The notes under the pieces: model-generated | Seen by the model: only the letters and a program-made list of their open reading frames with translations | The model's database searches: none | Told to the model about the DNA's origin: nothing | DNA from: Psychrobacter sp. UBA6766 | GTDB lineage: Bacteria; Pseudomonadota; Gammaproteobacteria; Pseudomonadales; Moraxellaceae | DNA: 64,000 nt | Direction: 5' to 3' | Assembly (NCBI RefSeq): GCF_002453355.1 | Contig: NZ_DKGQ01000004.1 | Coordinates: 170,167-234,166 of the forward strand | Translations under genes and position numbers: made by a program | Part shown: positions 1 through 9,550 of the stretch, in pieces | How the letters are laid out: each line of letters starts with the position of its first letter | Position numbering within the stretch: position 1 is the first letter of the stretch

Positions 1-2
1 AG

Positions 3-1928
3 GCGCATTTGGCATTGGCGTTTAACCCATCGCATCTTGAGATTGTCGCGCCAGTTTTGCAAGGTTCGGTACGCGCTCGTCAAGTTCGTCGTAACGATCA
101 ACCATTTCAAGATAGTAAAACTGGTAACTCAGTACTGCCAATCGTCATTCATGGTGATGCCGCTTTTGCTGGCCAAGGTGTGGTACAAGAAACCTTCCAA
201 ATGTCACAAACCCGCGCTTATACTACGGGCGGTACGGTACATATTGTTATCAATAACCAAGTTGGTTTTACCACTAGCCGTCAAGAAGATGCGCGCTCAA
301 CCGAATATTGTACTGATGTCGCAAAAATGGTTCATGCGCCTATCTTGCACGTAAATGGTGACGACCCTGAGTCAGTGGTGTTTGCCGCGCAGTTGGCATT
401 AGATTATCGTCATGAGTTTGATAAAGACATTATTATTGACTTGTTCTGTTATCGCCGTAATGGTCATAACGAAGCCGATGAGCCATCAGCGACTCAACCA
501 TTGATGTATGCGGTTATTAAGAAATTACCAACCACTCGTACTATCTATGCGCAGCAGCTCATAAAAGCTGGTTTGTTAAGCGAAAGTGAAGCCCAGCAGT
601 ACGAAGATGAATATCGTGAATCGCTAGATCGCGGCGACTATGTTGCCAACTCTCTAGTGAGCGAACCTAACGAAGCGCTATTTGTCGATTGGAAACCTTA
701 TTTAGGTCACGACTTAGTCGATGATTGGGACACGAGTGTCGATATCGAAAAGCTAAAAGAGTATGGCCGCCGCATGGCGCAAATGCCAGAAGGCTATAAG
801 CTTCAGCGTCAAGTCCAAAAAATGGTTGAGCAACGTTTAGCCATGCAAACGGGTAAAGAACCTCTAAATTGGGGCGCTGCTGAAACTCTAGCATATGCTT
901 CATTGGTTGATAATGACAATGTATTGGTACGTATTACTGGTGAAGATGTGGGCCGTGGTACGTTCTCACATCGTCATAGTGAAATTTATAACGTTAATGA
1001 CGGCAGCATGTATGTGCCACTTTCACATATCAGTGAAACACAAGCACGCTTTGCGACTTATAACTCACTGTTGTCAGAAGAAGCGGTATTGGCCTTTGAA
1101 TATGGTTATGCAACGACTGTGCCAAATGCACTAATCGTTTGGGAAGCGCAGTTTGGTGACTTTGTCAACGGCGCTCAAGTCGTGATTGACCAGTTTATCT
1201 CAAGTGGTGAAACTAAGTGGCAACGTGTTTGTGGCCTAACCATGTTGTTACCACATGGCTTTGAAGGTCAAGGTCCTGAGCATTCATCTGCTCGTCTTGA
1301 GCGCTTCTTACAGCTATGTGCTGAAGATAACATGCAAGTGATTACCCCAACGACACCAGCACAAATTTATCATGCGTTACGTCGCCAAGCGGTTCGTCCG
1401 ATCCGTAAGCCACTGATTGTTATGTCGCCGAAGAGTTTGCTACGTCATAAATTGGCTACCTCAAACCTTGAGGAGCTGGCTAATGGTAAGTTTGAGACGG
1501 TATTGCCAGAGATCGATCAGCAAAACAACGACAACGTGACTCGCATGGTGCTATGTGGTGGTAAAGTCTATTATGACTTGCTAGAACAACGCCGTGCATT
1601 AGGTTTAGATCATGTTGCGATTGTGCGTATTGAGCAGCTTTATCCATTACCAGAAGAACGTTTGATTGCTGAAATTGAAAAATACAGCAATTTAAAAGAA
1701 ATCGTTTGGACGCAAGAAGAGCCGCTTAACCAAGGTGCTTGGTATTATTTAGCGCCGCATATGTTCCGTATTGTCGTACCGCATCCAACCAAGGCGAAAG
1801 TTATGGAACCGGTTGCGCGTCCTCCAAGTGCGGCACCAGCAACAGGTTCAGCAAAATTACATATTAAGCAGCAACAAGATTTAATTGCTGGTGGCCTTGG
1901 CGTCAGTGTGGATGAGCTGTCTAAGTAG
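3..1928 (+). CDS. sucA: 2-oxoglutarate dehydrogenase E1 component (5' end outside window)
   Basis: This is the C-terminal two thirds of the thiamine-diphosphate-dependent E1 subunit, which decarboxylates 2-oxoglutarate and passes the succinyl group to the lipoyl arm of SucB in the TCA cycle. The reading frame is open to the window edge, so the start lies upstream. The visible part begins in the family motif LALAFNPSHLE, followed by the cofactor-binding stretch HGDAAFAGQG and NNQVGFTTS. The pyrimidine-binding and C-terminal domains follow, including EDVGRGTFSHRH, and the protein ends normally at GVSVDELSK. It is followed 156 bases later by sucB in the same direction, as expected for the sucAB-lpd-sucCD cluster. 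The identification is secure; only the missing N-terminus cannot be judged. Confidence 0.97.
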   Translation, partial: AHLALAFNPSHLEIVAPVLQGSVRARQVRRNDQPFQDSKTGNSVLPIVIHGDAAFAGQGVVQETFQMSQTRAYTTGGTVHIVINNQVGFTTSRQEDARSTEYCTDVAKMVHAPILHVNGDDPESVVFAAQLALDYRHEFDKDIIIDLFCYRRNGHNEADEPSATQPLMYAVIKKLPTTRTIYAQQLIKAGLLSESEAQQYEDEYRESLDRGDYVANSLVSEPNEALFVDWKPYLGHDLVDDWDTSVDIEKLKEYGRRMAQMPEGYKLQRQVQKMVEQRLAMQTGKEPLNWGAAETLAYASLVDNDNVLVRITGEDVGRGTFSHRHSEIYNVNDGSMYVPLSHISETQARFATYNSLLSEEAVLAFEYGYATTVPNALIVWEAQFGDFVNGAQVVIDQFISSGETKWQRVCGLTMLLPHGFEGQGPEHSSARLERFLQLCAEDNMQVITPTTPAQIYHALRRQAVRPIRKPLIVMSPKSLLRHKLATSNLEELANGKFETVLPEIDQQNNDNVTRMVLCGGKVYYDLLEQRRALGLDHVAIVRIEQLYPLPEERLIAEIEKYSNLKEIVWTQEEPLNQGAWYYLAPHMFRIVVPHPTKAKVMEPVARPPSAAPATGSAKLHIKQQQDLIAGGLGVSVDELSK

Positions 1929-2084
1929 CAATCTATTTAAGCAACAGATTATATAAGATTCACGAATCAGGCGATGACAGTCTATACCGGCTATTACCAT
2001 TGAATTAAGACAATTTAAAATGGTATTGACTGCCTATCACGACTTAATAATAAAGAGTAATATCAATATCTAAGGAGTATATCG

Positions 2085-3347
2085 ATGGCTGATATTAAAG
2101 CCCCCGTTTTTCCAGAATCGGTTGCCGATGGCACCATCGTGGAATGGCACGTCACTGAAGGTCAAGAAGTCAGCCGTGACGACTTATTGGCTGAAATCGA
2201 AACTGATAAAGTGGTGCTAGAAGTGGTTGCACCTGATAATGGTGTGGTGACTAAAATCGTCAAGCAAGTCGACGATACGGTTTTGTCTGACGAGCTAATT
2301 GCAGAGTTTGAAGCAGGAGCTAGCGGTAGCGCTAATAATGGTAGCAGCGATAGTACTGATGAGCCTGCAGTTGATCCAGATCAGCCAGCAGCGCCTGTAC
2401 AGCCAAAACAAGCCACCGATGGTGGTGAGCCAGTACAAGTGACTGATAAAAAAGATGAAGCTGACCATAAAGATCAAAGCCCAGCGGTGCGTAAAGCAGC
2501 GAAAGAAAGTGGCGTTGACCCTAAAAATGTTGAAGGCAGTGGTCGAGGCGGTCGCGTAACTAAGACTGACATGGCAAACCCAACGATAAAAGCTGATAGT
2601 TCTATCAAATCTGATAGTGGTCGTCCTGTCGCTGAATCAACTGGTGAGCGTACTGAAAAACGTGTTCCAATGACGCGCCTTCGTAAGACAGTTGCCAATC
2701 GTTTGCTAGCCGCTTCACAAGAAACGGCCATGTTAACCACGTTTAACGAAGTCAACATGAAGCCGTTGATGGACATGCGTTCTAAGTATAAAGATCAGTT
2801 CGAGAAGCGTCATGGTGTGCGCCTAGGCTTTATGTCGTTATTTGTGAAAGCAGCAACCGAAGCGCTCAAACGCTTCCCAGCAGTTAACGCTTCACTGGAC
2901 GGTAATGATATTGTTTATCATGGCTACTATGATATCGGTGTCGCAGTTTCTTCAGATCGTGGTTTGGTGGTTCCTGTATTGCGTGATACCGATCGTATGA
3001 GCATGGCAGATGTTGAAGCTAAGATTCGTGAGTTTGGTGGTAAAGCGAAAGAAGGTAAACTCGGTCTAGATGACATGACTGGTGGTACGTTTACTATTTC
3101 AAACGGCGGCGTATTTGGCTCATTAATGTCAACGCCAATCTTGAATCCACCACAGACCGCTATCCTGGGTATGCATGCTATCAATGATCGTCCGATGGCT
3201 GTCGATGGTAAAGTTGAAATTCTACCAATGATGTACCTAGCACTTTCTTACGATCACCGTATGATTGATGGCAAAGAGGCAGTACAGTTCTTAGTAACTA
3301 TTAAAGAGTTGGTCGAAGATCCAGCTATGTTGCTACTAGACCTCTAA
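2085..3347 (+). CDS. sucB: Dihydrolipoamide succinyltransferase, E2 of 2-oxoglutarate dehydrogenase
   Basis: This 420-residue core subunit of the 2-oxoglutarate dehydrogenase complex transfers succinyl groups from its lipoyl arm to CoA. One lipoyl domain occupies about residues 1-75, with the lipoylated lysine at 42 in EIETDKVVLEV. A Pro/Asp/Ser-rich linker follows, then the peripheral-subunit-binding domain (about 130-162, SPAVRKAAKESGV to GRGGRVTK). The catalytic domain has the HxxxDG site at H391-D395-G396. A single lipoyl domain is normal for SucB. The start at 2085 has AAGGAG eight bases upstream. The gene lies between sucA and lpdA, with a strong hairpin terminator just after its stop codon. 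Confidence 0.97.
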   Translation: MADIKAPVFPESVADGTIVEWHVTEGQEVSRDDLLAEIETDKVVLEVVAPDNGVVTKIVKQVDDTVLSDELIAEFEAGASGSANNGSSDSTDEPAVDPDQPAAPVQPKQATDGGEPVQVTDKKDEADHKDQSPAVRKAAKESGVDPKNVEGSGRGGRVTKTDMANPTIKADSSIKSDSGRPVAESTGERTEKRVPMTRLRKTVANRLLAASQETAMLTTFNEVNMKPLMDMRSKYKDQFEKRHGVRLGFMSLFVKAATEALKRFPAVNASLDGNDIVYHGYYDIGVAVSSDRGLVVPVLRDTDRMSMADVEAKIREFGGKAKEGKLGLDDMTGGTFTISNGGVFGSLMSTPILNPPQTAILGMHAINDRPMAVDGKVEILPMMYLALSYDHRMIDGKEAVQFLVTIKELVEDPAMLLLDL

Positions 3348-3354
3348 GCCTATG

Positions 3355-3388
3355 AGCTTGTATCGGTAACTACTGATACAAGCTTTTT
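3355..3388 (+). terminator. Hairpin terminator between sucB and lpdA
   Basis: A perfect 10-bp stem (AGCTTGTATC at 3355-3364 pairing with GATACAAGCT at 3375-3384) with a 10-base loop is followed directly by a run of T. It begins eight bases after the sucB stop. It should end or attenuate transcription from sucAB before lpdA, which suggests lpdA-sucCD has its own promoter or depends on read-through. Confidence 0.8.
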
Positions 3389-3540
3389 CACTTTGGTATA
3401 GGTAATTGTAGTTGTTCGATAAATAATGGATATCCATTGGTTCTTATCGTGTATTAACGACAGAATAAAACTATCGTTTATAGATCAACAGCCTAACCAT
3501 TCGTTTAGATCCTAAATAAAATTAGAAATAGGAACGTACT

Positions 3541-4992
3541 ATGAAAGACAATTATGATCTAGTCGTCATCGGCGGCGGTCCTGGTGGTTACGAAGCAGCG
3601 ATTCGTGCAGGACAGTTAGGTATGAGCGTGGCTTGTATCGAAAAACGTGTTTATAAAGGTGAACCAGCCCTCGGCGGTACTTGCTTAAACGTCGGTTGTA
3701 TCCCATCAAAAGCCTTACTTGATAGCTCACACCGCTATGAAGCGACCAAGCACGATCTTGCTGAGCATGGTATTAGCACCGGTGATGTGGCTGTCGATAT
3801 CGAGCAGATGATTGCGCGTAAAGAGGGTATCGTTAAGCAATTGACCGGCGGTGTTGCGGCATTGTTAAAAGGCAATGGCGTTGACTGGTTGCAAGGCTGG
3901 GGCACGCTTACTGATGGTAAAGGCGCGGACAAAAAAGTTAAATTTACCGCCCTAGAAGACGATTCTGAGACCACAATCACGGCTAAAAACGTCATTCTTG
4001 CAGCAGGATCGGTGCCTATCGATATTCCTGTGGCAAAAACTGACGGCGACCGTATTGTTGATTCAACTGGCGCGCTTGATTTCACTGAAGTACCGAAACG
4101 TTTAGGCGTGATTGGTGCTGGCGTGATTGGTCTTGAGCTTGGTTCAGTATGGCGCCGCTTAGGTGCGGAAGTGGTTGTTTATGAAGCACTTCCAAGTTTC
4201 TTAGCCGCCGCTGACAAAGACATCGCTAAAGAAGCAGGCAAAATGCTGAAAAAGCAAGGTCTTGATATCCGTGTCGATACCAAAGTCACCAATGCTGAAG
4301 TGAAAGGTGATCAAGTCGTTGTGACCAGCGAAGCCAAAGGTGAGTCTAGCGAAGAAAGCTTCGATAAGCTTATTGTTTGCGTAGGTCGCCGTGCTTATTC
4401 TGAAAAACTATTGGGCGAGGACAGCGGTATTACTTTGACCGAACGTGGTCTTATCGATGTTGATGACCAATGTAAAACCAACCTTGATGGTGTTTATGCG
4501 ATCGGTGACTTGGTTCGTGGCCCTATGCTCGCGCATAAAGCCATGGAAGAGGGCATGATGGCTGTTGAGCGCATTCATGGCGAAAAAGCGCAAGTCAACT
4601 ATGACACTATTATCAATGTCATTTATACCCATCCAGAAATTGCATGGGTTGGTTTGACCGAGCAAGAAGCGACTGAAGCGGGTTATGAAGTCAAAACCGG
4701 TTCATTTAACTTAGCAGCAAACGGTCGTGCGTTGGCGCAAAGTGAAGCCCAAGGCTCTATCAAAGTTGTTGCTGACGCCAAAACAGATCGTTTGTTAGGT
4801 ATGCATGCTATTTCTGCTGGTGCTGGCGATATTGTTCATCAAGGCATGATTGCGATGGAATTTGTTTCTAGTATCGAAGATTTACAGTTGATGACGTTTG
4901 CGCATCCAACAATCTCTGAAGCGGTTCATGAAGCGGCGTTATCAGCAGATGGTCGTGCAATTCACGCCATTCAACGTAAAAAACGTAAGTAA
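3541..4992 (+). CDS. lpdA: Dihydrolipoamide dehydrogenase (E3)
   Basis: This 483-residue flavoprotein reoxidises the dihydrolipoyl groups of the 2-oxo-acid dehydrogenase complexes using NAD. It shows the N-terminal FAD-binding GGGPGG motif (residues 11-16), the redox-active disulfide C48/C53 in GGTCLNVGC, a second Rossmann motif GAGVIGLELG near residue 192, and the C-terminal active-site pair H455/E460 in AHPTISE. Length and motifs are typical. AGGAA lies upstream of the ATG. Its place between sucB and sucC implies service to the 2-oxoglutarate complex, although one E3 may also serve pyruvate dehydrogenase. Confidence 0.96.
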   Translation: MKDNYDLVVIGGGPGGYEAAIRAGQLGMSVACIEKRVYKGEPALGGTCLNVGCIPSKALLDSSHRYEATKHDLAEHGISTGDVAVDIEQMIARKEGIVKQLTGGVAALLKGNGVDWLQGWGTLTDGKGADKKVKFTALEDDSETTITAKNVILAAGSVPIDIPVAKTDGDRIVDSTGALDFTEVPKRLGVIGAGVIGLELGSVWRRLGAEVVVYEALPSFLAAADKDIAKEAGKMLKKQGLDIRVDTKVTNAEVKGDQVVVTSEAKGESSEESFDKLIVCVGRRAYSEKLLGEDSGITLTERGLIDVDDQCKTNLDGVYAIGDLVRGPMLAHKAMEEGMMAVERIHGEKAQVNYDTIINVIYTHPEIAWVGLTEQEATEAGYEVKTGSFNLAANGRALAQSEAQGSIKVVADAKTDRLLGMHAISAGAGDIVHQGMIAMEFVSSIEDLQLMTFAHPTISEAVHEAALSADGRAIHAIQRKKRK

Positions 4993-5206
4993 TTTTTTAG
5001 ATCAAAAGCGTTTAGAATCAACTACGTTTAAGATAAAAAGCTTTTAAGTCATTAAAGGCGTTTAAGTAAATATCAAGTTTAACCGGATGGCGCGGCCACT
5101 TTCTCTATAGAGATAGCGGTCGTCGTCGTCATGGGTGCTGCAGAGATATTCTGCTAGGCACTTGTTTTCACTTTTTATTAATTGTAAAAAATAAAGGATA
5201 CAATCA

Positions 5207-6373
5207 ATGAATTTACATGAGTATCAAGCAAAAGAGCTACTAAAAAGCTACGGGCTGCCTATTCAAGAAGGCATTATCGCTCATAATGGCGACGAAGCAG
5301 CTGCAGCTTTTGATAAAACGCCAACAGACATTGCGGTTATTAAAGCGCAGGTTCACGCTGGTGGTCGCGGTAAAGCGGGCGGTGTGAAATTAGTTAAAAC
5401 TCGTGAAGAAGCTAAGCAAGTTGCTGAAGAGCTTATCGGTACTAATCTGGTTACCTTTCAGACTGACGCAGAAGGCCAACCGGTAAACTTTGTTTTGGTT
5501 GCAGAAGACATGTACCCAGTACAAACTGAGCTGTATCTTGGCGCAGTTGTTGACCGCTCTACTCGTCGTGTTACCTTTATGGCATCAACTGAAGGTGGCG
5601 TTGATATCGAAGAAGTCGCAAGCGAAACCCCAGAAAAAATCTTCAAAGTAAGCGTTGATCCATTAGTTGGTCTTATGCCTTATCAGGCGCGTGAAGTGGC
5701 GTTTGAGCTTGGTCTCGAAGGTAAACAAATCAATCAGTTTGTAAAATTAATGACGGGTGCTTATCAAGCATTTGTTGAAAATGATTTTGCTCTACTAGAG
5801 ATTAACCCACTAGCAGTGCGTGAAAATGGCGAAATCGTTTGTGTCGATGGCAAGATTGGTATCGACTCAAACGCTCTATACCGTTTGCCTAAAATTGCCG
5901 CGTTACAAGACAAAACACAAGAAAATGAGCGCGAGCTAAAAGCGGCTGAATTTGACCTAAACTATGTCGCTCTAGAGGGTAACATCGGTTGTATGGTGAA
6001 TGGTGCTGGTCTTGCGATGGCAACAATGGACATCATCAAATTGTACGGCGGCAAACCTGCTAACTTCTTAGACGTTGGCGGCGGTGCAACCAAAGATCGC
6101 GTGGTTGAAGCGTTCAAAATCATTCTAGAAGACAGCAGTGTTGAAGGCGTTTTAATTAACATCTTCGGCGGTATTGTACGTTGTGACATGATTGCAGAAG
6201 CGATTATCGAAGCAGTTAAAGAAGTGAACGTTCAAGTTCCTGTTGTTGTTCGCTTAGAAGGTAATAACGCTGAAAAAGGTGCCGAGCTACTAGAGCAATC
6301 CGATGTAAAAATTATCTCAGCTCAAGGCTTGGCAGACGCAGCGCAAAAAATTGTCGATGCGGTTAAAGCATAA
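5207..6373 (+). CDS. sucC: Succinyl-CoA synthetase beta subunit
   Basis: The 388-residue ATP-grasp subunit of succinyl-CoA synthetase couples succinyl-CoA cleavage to ADP or GDP phosphorylation. It starts with the conserved MNLHEYQAKELLKSYGLP. It has the ATP-grasp lysine region KAQVHAGGRGKAGGV and the C-terminal flavodoxin-like ligase domain with NIFGGIVRCD. Length equals that of the family. AAAGGA lies ahead of the ATG. It pairs with sucD 178 bases downstream. The roughly 210-base gap to lpdA has no clear terminator. Confidence 0.97.
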   Translation: MNLHEYQAKELLKSYGLPIQEGIIAHNGDEAAAAFDKTPTDIAVIKAQVHAGGRGKAGGVKLVKTREEAKQVAEELIGTNLVTFQTDAEGQPVNFVLVAEDMYPVQTELYLGAVVDRSTRRVTFMASTEGGVDIEEVASETPEKIFKVSVDPLVGLMPYQAREVAFELGLEGKQINQFVKLMTGAYQAFVENDFALLEINPLAVRENGEIVCVDGKIGIDSNALYRLPKIAALQDKTQENERELKAAEFDLNYVALEGNIGCMVNGAGLAMATMDIIKLYGGKPANFLDVGGGATKDRVVEAFKIILEDSSVEGVLINIFGGIVRCDMIAEAIIEAVKEVNVQVPVVVRLEGNNAEKGAELLEQSDVKIISAQGLADAAQKIVDAVKA

Positions 6374-6551
6374 GCCTTTAATATGAGCCGTGAGAATAAG
6401 CGCTGTTTTATTGATAACACGTTTAAACAAACGCTTAAGCATGATAGTCAAAGCGTGATAGCAGTTTTTAGTATGCGTGTAAATTGTTAATATTTAACGA
6501 TAAATGAGCTCGTAAACTGCTATTGCAAGACAACCGAATAAGGAAAAAATA

Positions 6552-7427
6552 ATGAGTGTATTAATTGATAAAGATACCAAAGTATTGGTACAAGGTTTTA
6601 CTGGTAAGAACGGTACATTCCACTCTGAACAAGCTATCGAATATGGCACCAAAGTTGTTGGTGGTGTGACACCAGGTAAAGGCGGTCAAACGCATTTGGG
6701 TTTGCCGGTATTTAACACTATGGCAGAAGCGATGGAAGCGACCCAAGCCGACGCATCAGTTATCTACGTACCAGCCCCATTTGTTCTAGATTCTATCATT
6801 GAAGCAGTCGATGCAGGCGTAAAATTAATCGTTGTTATCACTGAAGGTGTACCAACGATCGATATGCTGAAAGCCAAGCGTTATATCGAAGAAGCAGGCG
6901 ATGTACGTATGGTTGGTCCAAACTGCCCAGGCGTTATCACGCCAGGCGAATGTAAGATCGGCATCATGCCAGGTCATATCCATCTACCAGGTAAAGTGGG
7001 CATCATCTCACGCTCTGGAACGCTAACTTATGAAGCCGTTGCACAGACCACCAAGCTTGGTTTTGGTCAATCAACTTGTATCGGTATCGGCGGTGACCCT
7101 ATCCCAGGAATGAACCAAATCGATGCGCTAAAACTGTTCCAAGACGATCCACAAACTGAAGCTATCGTGTTAATCGGTGAAATTGGCGGTACTGCTGAAG
7201 AAGAAGCCGCTGCTTATATCAAAGAGCATGTCACTAAGCCAGTCGTTGGTTACATTGCTGGTGTGACTGCGCCTGCTGGTAAGCGTATGGGCCATGCTGG
7301 TGCTATTATCTCTGGCGGTCAAGGTACTGCTGAAGAGAAATTTAAAGCCTTTGAAGATGCGGGCATTGCTTATACTCGCGATCCATCAAAAATTGGCGAT
7401 AAATTAAAAGAAGTTACTGGTTGGTAA
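6552..7427 (+). CDS. sucD: Succinyl-CoA synthetase alpha subunit
   Basis: The 291-residue CoA-binding subunit carries the phosphohistidine intermediate. The N-terminal CoA domain has GFTGKNGTFHSEQA. The central motif MVGPNCPGVI is present, and the phosphorylated histidine is H248 in GHAGAIISGG. The start is preceded by AAGGAAAA. It closes the sucAB-lpd-sucCD cluster, with a strong terminator following. The identification is secure. Confidence 0.97.
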   Translation: MSVLIDKDTKVLVQGFTGKNGTFHSEQAIEYGTKVVGGVTPGKGGQTHLGLPVFNTMAEAMEATQADASVIYVPAPFVLDSIIEAVDAGVKLIVVITEGVPTIDMLKAKRYIEEAGDVRMVGPNCPGVITPGECKIGIMPGHIHLPGKVGIISRSGTLTYEAVAQTTKLGFGQSTCIGIGGDPIPGMNQIDALKLFQDDPQTEAIVLIGEIGGTAEEEAAAYIKEHVTKPVVGYIAGVTAPAGKRMGHAGAIISGGQGTAEEKFKAFEDAGIAYTRDPSKIGDKLKEVTGW

Positions 7428-7479
7428 TTTAGGTATCAAACGGTAACCTACTACCAAATCAGCGTTGAAAAAAATATAA

Positions 7480-7508
7480 GGCACTCCTACAATGGGGTGT
7501 CTTTTTTT
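7480..7508 (+). terminator. Terminator after sucD
   Basis: GGCACTCC (7480-7487) pairs with GGGGTGTC (7494-7501) across a six-base loop, using two G-U pairs, and is followed by seven T residues. It ends the succinyl-CoA synthetase transcript just before galE. Confidence 0.8.
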
Positions 7509-7548
7509 ATTCTAAAAATAACTTTTCTTTGACTGAAATTAAAAAACT

Positions 7549-8625
7549 ATGAAAAACAAGATATTGGTAACTGGCGGCGCCGGATATATCGGCTCGCACA
7601 CTTGTATAGCCTTGCATGAGGCAGGGTATGATATTGTGGTATATGACAACTTGTCCAATAGTAGCCGCGAAGCTGTTCAGCGTGTCTCTACCCTTATTGG
7701 GCAGCCAATCGAGTTTATCGAAGGCGATATCCGAGATGCTGAGCTACTAAAACAAGTCTTTACCAAACATCAAATCTTTGGTGTGATTCACTTTGCTGGC
7801 TTAAAGGCCGTTGGTGAATCCGTGGCCAAACCCCTACTGTATTACAACAATAACGTCAGCGGTACAATTGCTTTATTGGAAGTCATGGCAGCGGCCAATG
7901 TTAGGAATTTGGTTTTTTCATCTTCTGCCACTGTCTATGGCGATCCTGACGTACTGCCGATTGATGAGAGCGCAAAGCGTTCTTGTACCAATCCTTATGG
8001 TCAAAGCAAACTGATGGTCGAGCATATGCTGCAGGATTTGGCAGCAACCGATGAGGGTTGGAACCTGATCGCGCTGAGATACTTTAATCCCGTAGGCGCG
8101 CATCCATCTGGACAAATTGGCGAAGACCCAAACGATATTCCCAATAATTTAATGCCTTATATCTCTCAAGTCGCGGTCGGGAAGCTTAAAAAACTCAGCA
8201 TTTTTGGTAATGATTACGCTACCGTAGATGGTACAGGGGTTCGTGACTTTATCCATGTTACTGACCTTGCCCAAGGCCATGTCGCGGCGCTTAATTATCT
8301 AGAGCAGCAAAAATTATTAATGAAAGATTGCTCAGATAAAGAAAGTTCACATAAAGACGGTTCAATAGGTTTTTTACCCATTAACCTCGGAACGGGTAAA
8401 GGAACGTCTGTTTTAGAATTGGTCACGGCTTTTTCTGAAGTGTCAGGGCAAGACATTCCTTATCAGTTCTCTGCTCGCCGCGCAGGCGATATTGCCAGCT
8501 GTTATGCCAGCGCTGACAAAGCAAAGGATTTATTAAACTGGGAAGCGAAACTGTCTATCACTGAGATGTGTCAAGATACGTGGCGTTGGCAAAGCAAAAA
8601 TCCCCGTGGCTATCATAGCGCTTAG
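7549..8625 (+). CDS. galE: UDP-glucose 4-epimerase
   Basis: The 358-residue extended short-chain dehydrogenase interconverts UDP-glucose and UDP-galactose. The NAD-binding motif GGAGYIGSHT lies at residues 9-18. The catalytic set is in SSSATVYG and NPYGQSKLMVE (YxxxK). The family motif RYFNPVGAHPSG follows. The length is slightly above the usual 338-345 because of an insertion around residues 255-275 (KDCSDKESSHKDGS). The ribosome binding site is weak. It is the first gene of a sugar-nucleotide cluster (galE, galU, pgi, ugd-like, with convergent pgm) that likely feeds lipooligosaccharide or capsule synthesis. Confidence 0.95.
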   Translation: MKNKILVTGGAGYIGSHTCIALHEAGYDIVVYDNLSNSSREAVQRVSTLIGQPIEFIEGDIRDAELLKQVFTKHQIFGVIHFAGLKAVGESVAKPLLYYNNNVSGTIALLEVMAAANVRNLVFSSSATVYGDPDVLPIDESAKRSCTNPYGQSKLMVEHMLQDLAATDEGWNLIALRYFNPVGAHPSGQIGEDPNDIPNNLMPYISQVAVGKLKKLSIFGNDYATVDGTGVRDFIHVTDLAQGHVAALNYLEQQKLLMKDCSDKESSHKDGSIGFLPINLGTGKGTSVLELVTAFSEVSGQDIPYQFSARRAGDIASCYASADKAKDLLNWEAKLSITEMCQDTWRWQSKNPRGYHSA

Positions 8626-8677
8626 TAATTGTTAAACTTATCTTTTACCTTCTACTTTTTAATACAGTCTAAAAATT

Positions 8678-9550
8678 ATGAAAAAAATTACTCATGCTGT
8701 TATTCCCGTTGCAGGCTTTGGCACTCGTATGCTGCCCTTATCTAAATCTGTGCCAAAAGAGCTGTTACCACTTGGTAATCGTCCCGCGATTCATTACGTC
8801 GTTGAAGAAGCGATTGCTGCTGGCATCAAACACATCGTTTTGGTTGGTCATGCGCAAAAAAGCGCGATTGAAAACTATTTTGACGTCAATGCTGAACTGG
8901 ATAACCAATTGCGTCAAAAAGACAAAGACGCGTTAGCCGATAGCTTAAATTGGCTACCAGAGGACGTAACAGTGTCTATGATACGTCAGGGCAAACCGCT
9001 AGGATTGGGACATGCGGTATTGGCGGCACGTCCAATCATCGGTGAACATGATTTTGCCGTCTTGTTACCCGATGTGGTGCTTGATCCATTTACCACCGAT
9101 ATGACGACTGACAATTTGGCATTTATGATTGAAGCGTTCACTAAAGATAATCATTCACAAATATTGGTTAATGAGGTGGCAGATGAAGATGTGCACAAAT
9201 ATGGTATTGCCCAGTTAAGAGATGCGAATGAAATCGATCAGGCTGATACCAATGCAAGCTTTAAAGTCGTAGGTTTTGTAGAAAAGCCAAACTTAGCCGA
9301 TGCCCCTTCAAAATTGGCCGTCGTTGGCCGCTATGTATTTAGCAACCAAATTTTTGATTATTTAGCCAATACCGAAGCGTCGGTTGGTGGCGAGATTCAA
9401 CTGACCGATGCTATAGATGCGTTAATTAGCAAATATGGCGTCAATGTCACGACCATGCGTGGCGATAGTTATGACGCAGGCGATATGCGCTCGTATATGC
9501 AAGCGTTTATATATTTTGCCGAGCAGCAATTAAGGGGTGATGCTAGCTAA
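8678..9550 (+). CDS. galU: UTP-glucose-1-phosphate uridylyltransferase
   Basis: The 290-residue nucleotidyltransferase makes UDP-glucose from glucose 1-phosphate and UTP. The N-terminus carries the signature AVIPVAGFGTRMLP with the nucleotide-binding loop. KELLPLGNRPAIHYVVEE, GLGHAVLAARP and FVEKP follow as in the family. Its stop overlaps the pgi start (TAATG at 9548-9552), so the two genes are translationally coupled. It supplies the substrate of GalE. Confidence 0.96.
   Translation: MKKITHAVIPVAGFGTRMLPLSKSVPKELLPLGNRPAIHYVVEEAIAAGIKHIVLVGHAQKSAIENYFDVNAELDNQLRQKDKDALADSLNWLPEDVTVSMIRQGKPLGLGHAVLAARPIIGEHDFAVLLPDVVLDPFTTDMTTDNLAFMIEAFTKDNHSQILVNEVADEDVHKYGIAQLRDANEIDQADTNASFKVVGFVEKPNLADAPSKLAVVGRYVFSNQIFDYLANTEASVGGEIQLTDAIDALISKYGVNVTTMRGDSYDAGDMRSYMQAFIYFAEQQLRGDAS

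Noticed and set aside
1995..2025. 7-bp inverted repeat TACCATT/AATGGTA between sucA and sucB
   Set aside because: The arms are short and no T run follows, so it is not a convincing terminator.
5102..5113. Palindrome TCTCTATAGAGA upstream of sucC
   Set aside because: Short, with no second copy nearby and no known operator match; too weak to call.
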